Part shown: piece after piece, positions 54,091-64,000 of the stretch
How positions within the stretch are numbered: the first letter of the stretch is position 1
How the letters are laid out: the number at the start of each line of letters is the position of its first letter
From: Sabulicella glaciei
GTDB lineage: Bacteria > Pseudomonadota > Alphaproteobacteria > Acetobacterales > Acetobacteraceae
Direction of reading: 5' to 3'
Assembly (NCBI RefSeq): GCF_026183895.1
Contig: NZ_JAPFQI010000012.1
Span: forward strand, 1 to 64,000
DNA: 64,000 nucleotides
Position numbers and translations under genes: made by a program
Notes under the pieces: model-generated
What the model saw: the letters and a program-made list of their open reading frames with translations, nothing else
Database searches by the model: none
Told to the model about the DNA's origin: nothing

Positions 54091-54114
54091 GGGGGGTTCC
54101 TCTAGAAGCCCCCC
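54091..54114 (-). promoter_or_regulatory. Hairpin that may mask the ohr ribosome-binding site
   Basis: On the minus strand GGGGGG (54109-54114) pairs with CCCCCC (54091-54096), enclosing CTTCTAGAGGAA in which TTC can also pair with GGA. The ribosome-binding GAGGA is thus inside the stem-loop, one base from the ATG. It lies in the 28-base creA-ohr gap, so it could instead be a weak terminator for creA. Confidence 0.4.
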
Positions 54115-54117
54115 AGC

Positions 54118-54597
54118 CTAGCGGGGCGCGGGGGTGGTTTGGTAGGGGACCACCGCCAGGGCGTTGTGCGGCGACCCCTCCACCAGCCGGGTGGACCAGG
54201 CGAGGTAGACCAAGGCGCCATTCGCCTCGTCCACGAAGCGATGGACGCGCGTTTCCTTGAAGAACAGGCTGGTGGATGCCTCCCAGATCTGCTCCCCCCG
54301 CTCGCCGCGCCGGACGTTCTCCGGCAGCGTGATGGGTCCCGTGGCGAGGCAGGACAGGGCGAAGCGCGCCGGATCCTCCGCCAGCCCGACCATGCCCGAC
54401 AGCCCCCCGGTCCGCGCCTGGGAGACGTAGCAGGACACGCCGGGGATCGCAGGGTCGCCGAAGCGCTCCACCACCACCTGATGCGACCGCGTCAGGCCGA
54501 GATTGGTGAGGGCCGTGTTCACCCGGCCGATTCGGGTCGTGTCCTCCGCCGCAGCGGGGGCGGCAAGGAGGAGGAGGGGCAGGAGAAGAGCGCGCAT
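54118..54597 (-). CDS. creA: CreA family protein
   Basis: A 159-residue exported protein. A signal peptide (LLLPLLLLAAPAAAE) precedes the CreA body: IGRVNTALTNLGLTRSHQVVVERF, a Cys in VSCYVSQARTGGL, a second in LSCLATGPI, and SLFFKETRVHRFVDEANGALVYL. The function of CreA is unresolved. The ATG at 54597 is chosen because it starts the signal peptide. It sits 28 bases before ohr and 35 bases after the hexapeptide acyltransferase gene, so a longer operon is possible. Confidence 0.88.
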   Translation of the reverse strand: MRALLLPLLLLAAPAAAEDTTRIGRVNTALTNLGLTRSHQVVVERFGDPAIPGVSCYVSQARTGGLSGMVGLAEDPARFALSCLATGPITLPENVRRGERGEQIWEASTSLFFKETRVHRFVDEANGALVYLAWSTRLVEGSPHNALAVVPYQTTPAPR

Positions 54598-54632
54598 GCG
54601 GCGTGAGCGCACGGCAGCGGAACGGGTTGCGG

Positions 54633-57935
<3,303 letters not shown>

Positions 57936-57939
<4 letters not shown>

Positions 57940-59624
57940 GCCGCGCCTTCCAGCAGCGCCTCGGCCGCGGCGCGTGCGGCTTCCGTGACACGCTCGCCGG
58001 CCAGCATGCGGGCGATCTCCTCGCGCCGGTCCTCGGCCTTCAGGGGGGTGACCCGGGTTTCCGCCGCCTCGCCGCGCACCGCCTTGGCGACGCGCAGGTG
58101 ATGCGCCCCGCGCGCGGCGACCTGCGGCGAGTGGGTGACGACCAGCACCTGCAGCTGCTCGGCCACGCGCTGCAGCCTTTCACCCACCGCGGCCGCCGTG
58201 GCGCCGCCGATTCCCGCATCCACCTCGTCGAAGACCAGGGTGGGCACCGGCGAGCCGCGCGCCAGCACGACCTTGAGCGCCAGCATCAGCCGCGACAACT
58301 CGCCGCCCGAGGCGATCTTCATCAGCGCACCTGGCGCCTGGCCGGGATTCGTGGAAACCAGCATGGTCACCCGGTCCTGCCCATCCGGCCCCCAGGCTGC
58401 CTCCTCGCGCGGGAGGATCTCGAGGACCACGCGGGCCCGGTCGAGCTTGAGCGGCGGCAATTCCTGCGCCAGCGCCTTTTCCAGCTTGCGCGCCGCATCC
58501 TGCCGCGCGGCGGTCAGGGCACCGGCCGCACTGGCATAGGCGGTGCGCGACTCACGCCGCGCCGCTTCCAGCGCCGAGACGCGCTCCGTCCCGGCGTCTA
58601 GTGCGGCGAGGCGGTCGCGCAGCGTTTCCAGCAGCGCGGGCAGTTCCACCACCGGCACGGCGTGCTTGCGCGCGGCGGCGCGGAGCGAGAAGAGCCGGTC
58701 CTCCAGCACCTCCAGCCGGCGCGGATCCGGCATGGCATCGGCGGCGAGGCGCTCCAGCTGCTGCTCGGCCTCCGCCAGCGCATCCATGGCGGCGGCAAGG
58801 GCGGCCAGCGCCGCCTCGGCCGTGTTGTCCTTCTGGGCCGGCGCGCCGGGCAGGCGCTCCAGCGCACGGGCGGCGTTGCGGAGCGCGGCGGCGGGGTTGG
58901 TGCTGCGGCGGTCGCGCGGCTGCAACTCGGACAGGGCGGAGGCGATGGCTTCATTGCGGCGCTCGCCCTGCTGCAAGGCGGTGCGCTCCTGGCTCAGCGC
59001 CTCCTCCTCGCCCTCCTCGGGCGCGAGGGTGGAGAGTTCCTCGACGGCGTGGCGCAGCCATTCCTCGTCGCGCAGCGCTGCGGCCACGGCTTCTTCCGCC
59101 TCGCGCAGCGCCGCCTCGGCAGATTTCCAGGCGCGGTGCGCGGCGGCCACTACCCCGCGTTGCGCCTCGAGCCCGCCAAAGGCATCCAGCAGCGCGCCAT
59201 GGGTGGAAGGATCGGCGAGGCCGACCTGATCGTGCTGGCCCTGCACCTCCACGAGTGTCGCGGCGATGCGGCGCAGCAGGCCCACTCCGACCGGCTGATC
59301 GTTCACGAAGGCACGCGAACGCCCATCGGCCTGCACGACGCGGCGCAGCACCAGCGCTTCCTCCGCCTCCATGCCCTGCTCGGCGAGGATGGCGTGGGCG
59401 GGATGGGCGGCGGGGGGCAGGAACACGGCGGCGACGCTGGCCTGGGACTGGCCCGCGCGCACCAGCCCAGCCTCCGCCCGCATGCCGAGGGCGAGGCCCA
59501 GGCTGTCGAGCAGGATGGATTTGCCCGCGCCGGTCTCGCCGGTCAGCACGGAAAGGCCCGGACCGAATTGCAGGTCCAGGCGCTCGATCAGCACCACGTC
59601 GCGGATGGAAAGGGAGGCGAGCAT
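57936..59624 (-). CDS. recN: DNA repair protein RecN
   Basis: A 562-residue SMC-like ATPase for double-strand break repair. The N-terminal SIRDVVLIERLDLQFGPGL and Walker A GETGAGKSILLDSLGLALG, a central coiled coil, and the C-terminal SGGELSRLMLALKVVLA and LVFDEVDAGIGG are all present. It overlaps the GNAT gene by 4 bases. bamD lies 30 bases upstream on the same strand. Confidence 0.96.
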
Positions 59625-59654
59625 GGGGCTAGGCCCTGCGGCGCGGCTTCATCC

Positions 59655-60518
59655 TCAGAAGATGGTGTTCCAGGCGCGGCGGAACATCCCCGGACGGTCC
59701 TGCGGCGCGGGCAGGGCGCCCGGCGTCAACAACGCATAGCTGTCCTGGTACCAGGAGGAGCCGGGGAAGTTGTGGCCCAGCACGCTGGCGGTCCGCTGCG
59801 CCTCGTCCCTCAGGCCGAGGGCGGTGTAGATCTCGGTCAGGCGGTGCAGCGCCTCGGGCACGTGGTTGGTGGTCTGGTAGTCCTCCACCACGCGGCGGAA
59901 CCGGCCGATCGCCGCGTTCAGCAGGCCCTGCCGCTGGTAGAAGCGGCCGATATTCATCTCCTTGCCGGCGAGGTGGTCGCGGGCGAGGTCGATCTTGAGC
60001 CGGGCGTCGCGGGCATAGGCCGTGTCGGGGAAGCGGTTCACCACCTCCTGCAAGGCCGTCATGGCCAGTTCCGTGCCACGCTGGTCGCGCTGGCTGTCGG
60101 AGATCTGCTCATAATAGGCGAGGGCGCGCAGGTAATGGGCGTAGGCCACGTCGCGATGCGAGGGGTGGAGCTGGATGAAGCGGTCCAGCGAGCCGATCGC
60201 CTCGGTGTAGCGGTTGCGCATGTACTCGCCATAGGCGCCCATGATCTTGGCGTTGGTTGCCCAGGTGGAGAAGGGATGCTCACGCTCCAGCGTGTCGAAG
60301 ATCTCGACGGCCTGGGGATAGCGCTGCGCCTGCAGCGCCTCGATCCCTGCGGCGTAGAGGCCTTCGGGCGAGCGGTCCACGATGCCGGCGGTGGAGGATC
60401 GTTCGCGGAACAGGCTTCCCATCGAGCCGTCCCACTGCGTGATGCCGCAGCCGGAAAGGGGGAGGAGGACAGCCAGCAACAGAAGCGGGCGCGAGGGAAT
60501 GGTCATGAGGTCGGGCAT
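59655..60518 (-). CDS. bamD: Outer membrane assembly lipoprotein BamD
   Basis: A 287-residue lipoprotein of the Bam complex, which inserts beta-barrel proteins. The signal LLLLAVLLPLSGC ends in a lipobox LSGC. The TPR-like repeats include GIEALQAQRYPQAVEIFDTLEREHP, DRFIQLHPSHRDVAYAHYLRAL and EEVVNRFPDTAYARDARLKID-like segments. GAAGGAG lies just upstream of the ATG at 60518; an in-frame ATG at 60506 is possible. It is in the lpxC-bamD-recN order. Confidence 0.93.
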   Translation of the reverse strand: MPDLMTIPSRPLLLLAVLLPLSGCGITQWDGSMGSLFRERSSTAGIVDRSPEGLYAAGIEALQAQRYPQAVEIFDTLEREHPFSTWATNAKIMGAYGEYMRNRYTEAIGSLDRFIQLHPSHRDVAYAHYLRALAYYEQISDSQRDQRGTELAMTALQEVVNRFPDTAYARDARLKIDLARDHLAGKEMNIGRFYQRQGLLNAAIGRFRRVVEDYQTTNHVPEALHRLTEIYTALGLRDEAQRTASVLGHNFPGSSWYQDSYALLTPGALPAPQDRPGMFRRAWNTIF

Positions 60519-60594
60519 GGCTCCTTCGGGGCGCTGCATACCACGGAACGCGCCCGCCGCGAGGGGGCGCACCCGCCCCCTCGACCGGCGCCGC

Positions 60595-61524
60595 TCAGGC
60601 GGCGACGGGAACCCGCGTCTCGGCGGCCGGGATGGCGGCGCCAGCGAAGCGCCACGCCGAACGGTCGGCGAAAAGGGCGCGGAGCAGCTGGTTGTTCAGC
60701 GCGTGGCCCGAGCGGTGGCCGGTGAAGCGGCCATGGATCGGGTGTCCGGCGAGGGCAAGATCGCCCACCACGTCCAGCAGCTTGTGGCGCACGAACTCGT
60801 CGGGACGGCGCAGCCCGCCCGGGTTCAGCACCAGCGGGCCGTCCACCACCACCGCGTTGTGCAGTCCGCCGCCCTGGGCGAGGCCGAGCGAGCGGAGGTG
60901 GTTCACCTCCTCGGCGAGGGTGAAGGTGCGCGCATTGGCCAGCTCCTCGCGGAAGCTGTCGGCCGTGACGCGCAAGGAGAAGCGCTGCGTGCCGATCGCC
61001 GTGCCGGCGAACTCGATGGAAAGGGCGGCGTCGAAGAAGGGTTCCTCGCCCGGCTCCAGCTCGGCCCAGCCGCCCTGCGCGTCCTGCACGCGGACGGTCT
61101 TCAGCACCTCGATGGCGCGAAGCGTGCCGGGCTGCTCCGTGGTGCCGGCGCACTGGATCAGGAACAGGAAAGGCTCGGCCGAACCGTCGAGGATCGGCAC
61201 TTCCGGTCCGTCCAGCTCGACCACCGCATCGTCGATGCCAGCGGCGGCGAGGGCGGCCATCACGTGCTCGACCGTGCCCACGCGGGCTTCCTTCTGGTCG
61301 GGCAGGCCGAGGGCGGTGCAGAGCCGCGTGTCCACCACGTGGTCGTGGCGTGCGGGAATGGTGACGTCGATGTCGGTGCGGTGGAACACGATGCCCTGGC
61401 CGGGCTGGCCCGGGCGCAGCGTCAGGGTGATGGACGCCCCGCTGTGCAGGCCCACGCCACGGCACGAGATGCTGGCGGCGAGGCGCCGGCGACGGCCGAG
61501 CGGAAGCTGTGCGAAACCATCCAT
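60595..61524 (-). CDS. lpxC: UDP-3-O-acyl-N-acetylglucosamine deacetylase
   Basis: A 309-residue zinc enzyme that commits UDP-GlcNAc to lipid A. The zinc ligands are His in GTVEHVMAALAAAG and the HKLLDVVGDL motif, with the final GHALNNQLLRALF. Its length fits the family. It lies between ftsZ and bamD on the minus strand. It has 248 bases of its own leader region, including a hairpin, so it may have its own promoter as well as readthrough. Confidence 0.97.
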   Translation of the reverse strand: MDGFAQLPLGRRRRLAASISCRGVGLHSGASITLTLRPGQPGQGIVFHRTDIDVTIPARHDHVVDTRLCTALGLPDQKEARVGTVEHVMAALAAAGIDDAVVELDGPEVPILDGSAEPFLFLIQCAGTTEQPGTLRAIEVLKTVRVQDAQGGWAELEPGEEPFFDAALSIEFAGTAIGTQRFSLRVTADSFREELANARTFTLAEEVNHLRSLGLAQGGGLHNAVVVDGPLVLNPGGLRRPDEFVRHKLLDVVGDLALAGHPIHGRFTGHRSGHALNNQLLRALFADRSAWRFAGAAIPAAETRVPVAA

Positions 61525-61723
61525 GCGGTACGAAATCCCCTTGCTGAGTGACAGGACGCCCCCCGCGCCGTGCCGCTACGAGGCTCAGATGCCACTTCGC
61601 ACCCGCGAAGGCCAGTCAAGCGTTGTTTCTTGATGTTTCGTCGCAAGGCATTGATTCGAAAAGCAATTACAAGCGATTCACTGCCCCATTTCGACCACAT
61701 TTCTCCATGCCCTGAAATGCAAA
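61525..61723. other. lpxC leader region, relatively AT-rich
   Basis: No gene. On the minus strand this stretch runs from the ftsZ terminator to the lpxC start. Its middle part (about 61620-61700) is clearly poorer in GC than the flanking genes, as promoters often are here. TTGACT at 61614-61619 is a -35-like box, but I see no good -10 at the right distance. CTTCGC (61595-61600) and GCGAAG (61605-61610) form a 6-bp hairpin with a 4-base loop. A promoter for lpxC is likely but not pinpointed. Confidence 0.4.
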
Positions 61724-61749
61724 CGGCCGCCCCGTTTCCGGGGCGGCCG
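61724..61749 (-). terminator. Intrinsic terminator-like hairpin after ftsZ
   Basis: CGGCCGCCCCG (61724-61734) is perfectly complementary to CGGGGCGGCCG (61739-61749), an 11-bp stem with a TTTC loop. On the minus strand it lies 24 bases past the ftsZ stop and is followed by TTTGCATTT. It would end the ftsZ transcript before lpxC. Confidence 0.7.
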
Positions 61750-61772
61750 CGCAGATGCACGAAGGCGGTGCT

Positions 61773-63227
61773 TCAGTTGCTTTGGCGGCGCAGGAAGGCC
61801 GGGATGTCCAGGCCGTTCTCGTCCGGCTGGGCGACCGGGCGCGGCGTGGCGGCGCGAGGCTCCATCGCCGGCTCGGCCCGCGGCGCCTGGGGCTGCGGCT
61901 CGACCGGGCGCTTCATGGGCGCAAGGCCAGTGACCGAACGGAACAGCCCACGCAGCCCGCCGCCGAGGGCCGGCGACACTTCCGGCGCCGGGGCAGCGGC
62001 CGGCGCTTCCATGGAAACTGGCGGCGCGGCCACCGGAACCGGCTGCGGCATCGGCTGCTCCTCCACGTAGGGAAGGGGCTGCGCGACGGGCTGCGCGACC
62101 GGCATGGCGGCCTGGCGCAGCATGCCGGCCATGCCGGGGGCAGCCGGGCGGCGCGCGGCGGGCTGCACCGGCGCGGCCGGGCGCTGCGTCGCGGCCGGAG
62201 CGGCGGTGGCCGGGTTCACCACGGCGAGGCGCGGACCGGCGCTGGCCGCGGCGCTCGCCACGTCGATGCCCGTCGCGACCACGGAAACGCGGATGCGGCC
62301 GTTCATCGTGTCGTCGATGGAGGAGCCGAAGATGATGTTGGCTTCCTCGTCCACTTCCTTGCGGATGCGGTTCGCCGCCTCGTCCACCTCGAACAGCGTC
62401 ATGTCGAGGCCGCCGGTGATGTTGATCAGCACGCCCTTGGCGCCGAGCATGGAGGTGTCCTCCAGCAGCGGGTTGCTGATCGCCGCCTCGGCCGCCTTCA
62501 CGGCGCGGTCGTCGCCCTCGGCCTCGCCCGTGCCCATCATGGCCTTGCCCATCTCCGCCATCACGGTGCGGATGTCGGCGAAGTCCAGGTTCACAATGCC
62601 GGGATTGACCATCAGGTCGGTCACGCCGCGCACGCCCATGTAGAGGACGTTGTCGGCCATCTTGAACGCCTCGGCGAAGGTCGTGCGCTCATTCGCCATG
62701 CGGAAGAGGTTCTGGTTCGGGACTACGATCAGCGTGTCCACGAACTGCTGCAGCTCCTCCAGGCCGGAATCGGCGGCGCGCTTGCGCTTCGGCCCCTCGA
62801 AGTCGAAGGGCTTGGTGACGACGCCGACGGTGAGGATGCCGCGCTCGCGCGCCATGCGGGCGATGACCGGCGCCGCGCCGGTGCCAGTGCCGCCGCCCAT
62901 GCCGGCGGTGACGAACACCATGTGGCAGCCCTCGAGGTGGCGGGCCAGCTCATCCGTCGCCTCCTCGGCGGCGGCGCGTCCGATCTCCGGCTTGGCGCCG
63001 GCGCCCAGACCCTGCGTCAGGTGCGGGCCAAGCTGGACGCGGCGCTCGGCGCGGCTGTTCAGCAGCGCCTGGGCGTCGGTGTTGGCCACGATGAACTCGA
63101 CCCCGTCCAGGCCAAGGGCAATCATGTTGTTGACGGCATTGGTGCCGCCCCCGCCCACGCCGATGACGGCGATCCTGGGCGAGAAATCCGTGTGCTGCGT
63201 CACGGGCAACGTCAGGTTCAGCGTCAT
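61773..63227 (-). CDS. ftsZ: Cell division protein FtsZ
   Basis: A 484-residue tubulin-like GTPase that forms the Z ring. The signature [25 protein letters not shown] at the start and [11 protein letters not shown] are present. After the GTPase core (about 1-320) comes a long Pro/Ala/Val-rich linker (about 320-470) containing repeats such as PVAQPVAQP, and then the conserved C-terminal peptide [12 protein letters not shown] that binds FtsA and other partners. GGAGAG upstream supports the ATG at 63227. Confidence 0.98.
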   Translation of the reverse strand: MTLNLTLPVTQHTDFSPRIAVIGVGGGGTNAVNNMIALGLDGVEFIVANTDAQALLNSRAERRVQLGPHLTQGLGAGAKPEIGRAAAEEATDELARHLEGCHMVFVTAGMGGGTGTGAAPVIARMARERGILTVGVVTKPFDFEGPKRKRAADSGLEELQQFVDTLIVVPNQNLFRMANERTTFAEAFKMADNVLYMGVRGVTDLMVNPGIVNLDFADIRTVMAEMGKAMMGTGEAEGDDRAVKAAEAAISNPLLEDTSMLGAKGVLINITGGLDMTLFEVDEAANRIRKEVDEEANIIFGSSIDDTMNGRIRVSVVATGIDVASAAASAGPRLAVVNPATAAPAATQRPAAPVQPAARRPAAPGMAGMLRQAAMPVAQPVAQPLPYVEEQPMPQPVPVAAPPVSMEAPAAAPAPEVSPALGGGLRGLFRSVTGLAPMKRPVEPQPQAPRAEPAMEPRAATPRPVAQPDENGLDIPAFLRRQSN

Positions 63228-63307
63228 GGCCTGTCTCTCCTCACCCCCAGGATAGGACCTGTGTCGAGTCGGGTCTTCCCTCGTGAAACTCCCGACCCCC
63301 GGAAGAA

Positions 63308-64000
63308 TCACAAACGCTCCCGGACCCATCGAACGAGGCGCGCCATCACCCCATCGCGCGGGACGGGGCCGGGCGCAAGGTCCAACAAGGGGCGACCTTC
63401 GCCCGCGGCCCAAGCCAAGAGCCCGACCACGCCGGAAAAGCCGGCGCCGGAGGCGGTTTCGGGCAGCCCGCGCACCATGCGCGGCCGGCCGAGGCGCACC
63501 GTCACCTCGCGCCCCAGGATGCGCGTCGCCAGCTCCCGCACGCCGATCAGCTGCGAGGCGCCGCCGGTCAGCACGATGCGCCGGCGCAACTCCAGCGGCA
63601 GGCCGGAGCCGTCCAGCCGGTCGCGCAGCAGCTCAAAGGTTTCCTCCAGCCGGGGGCGGATGATGCGCACCACCATCTCGCGCGGGACGCGGACGATCTG
63701 GTCCTCCTCCTCGCCCACCTGCGGGATGGAAATGAGTTCCGTCCGGTCCTCGGCGGATTCGAGGACGGAGCCGTGCATGGTCTTCAGCCGCTCGGCATGG
63801 GCGATCGGGGTGGACAGCACGCGGGCCAGGTCGTTCGTGACCTGCCAGCCGCCGACCGGAAGCTGCGCCGTATGGGTCAGCCGCCCCTCGGCGAAGGCGG
63901 CGAGGCTGGTCGTGCCCGCACCCATCTCCACCACCACGGTGCCCATCTCACGCTCGTCCTCGACGAGGGTGGCGAGGCCGGCGGCGAAGGGCGCGCTGAC
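63308..64000 (-). CDS. ftsA: Cell division protein FtsA, 3' part (cut by window edge)
   Basis: About 230 C-terminal residues of the actin-like protein that anchors FtsZ to the membrane; the frame is open to base 64000. Visible are the ATPase segment [36 protein letters not shown], the second phosphate element [23 protein letters not shown], and the C-terminal amphipathic helix [14 protein letters not shown] that serves as the membrane anchor. It is 80 bases upstream of ftsZ on the same strand. Confidence 0.95.
   Translation of the reverse strand, partial: VSAPFAAGLATLVEDEREMGTVVVEMGAGTTSLAAFAEGRLTHTAQLPVGGWQVTNDLARVLSTPIAHAERLKTMHGSVLESAEDRTELISIPQVGEEEDQIVRVPREMVVRIIRPRLEETFELLRDRLDGSGLPLELRRRIVLTGGASQLIGVRELATRILGREVTVRLGRPRMVRGLPETASGAGFSGVVGLLAWAAGEGRPLLDLAPGPVPRDGVMARLVRWVRERL

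Overview
The window is very GC-rich, densely coded chromosomal DNA from an alphaproteobacterium. I place it in the Rhodospirillales, most likely the Acetobacteraceae (Roseomonas-like); this is inferred from gene content and protein style, not from a search. Supporting points are the division and envelope order ftsA-ftsZ-lpxC-bamD-recN-ligA, an RNase E with a large acidic insertion in its S1 domain, solitary tripartite-tricarboxylate binding proteins, and extensive use of GTG starts in 4-base stop/start overlaps. Most of it is ordinary core and transport genome. The accessory signals are at the left edge.

Layout, left to right. Bases 1-112 are the end of an IS481-family insertion sequence running off the window. 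It is followed by about 580 bases of visibly less GC-rich, apparently non-coding DNA that ends at the 3' end of a tRNA-Val gene. From 0.8 to 4.5 kb come a DUF3108 protein, a solitary zinc/manganese-type binding protein, endonuclease V, a DUF423 membrane protein, an RlmM-like methyltransferase and tRNA-Gly. From 4.6 to 8.3 kb lie a DJ-1/PfpI-AraC regulator, a divergent nitroreductase-like exported protein and a zinc-type alcohol dehydrogenase. From 8.3 to 11.6 kb lies a tungstate-type ABC importer (tupBCA) with a divergent regulator that fuses a helix-turn-helix to a ligand-binding domain. From 11.6 to 18.7 kb come endonuclease III, the KDO genes kdsD-kdsA-kdsB, and an opposing group of two glycosyltransferases and a leucyltransferase (bpt). 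From 18.7 to 25.9 kb come a TctC-like protein, an enoyl-CoA hydratase, RNase E, another glycosyltransferase and a cell-wall amidase.

From 25.9 to 37.2 kb are a solitary peptide-binding protein, a DUF1800/DUF1501 pair, a DNA glycosylase, a lactate-permease-like protein, a DMT transporter, and a propionyl-CoA synthetase, hydratase and acyl-CoA ligase operon. From 37.2 to 44.5 kb one minus-strand transcription unit encodes a complete dipeptide ABC importer whose last ATPase gene overlaps a C39-like cysteine peptidase, followed by an MFS transporter. From 44.6 to 49.0 kb are penicillin-binding protein 1A, prfB with an intact programmed +1 frameshift, and a PPP-type phosphatase. From 49.0 to 55.4 kb are an MFS transporter, a DUF1127 protein, an Xaa-Pro aminopeptidase, an uncharacterised protein, ohr, creA and a hexapeptide acyltransferase. 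From 55.4 kb to the right edge are ligA, a GNAT gene, recN, bamD, lpxC, ftsZ and the 3' part of ftsA.

The gene content suggests a Gram-negative cell that makes KDO-containing LPS and takes up peptides, carboxylates and oxyanions. No CRISPR array, phage, toxin-antitoxin or recognisable defence system is present. The most informative non-routine signals are the IS481 junction at a CTAG site, the prfB recoding site, a 10-bp-phased triple repeat at the tup regulator start, a hairpin that may mask the ohr ribosome-binding site, and the peptidase coupled to the dipeptide importer.
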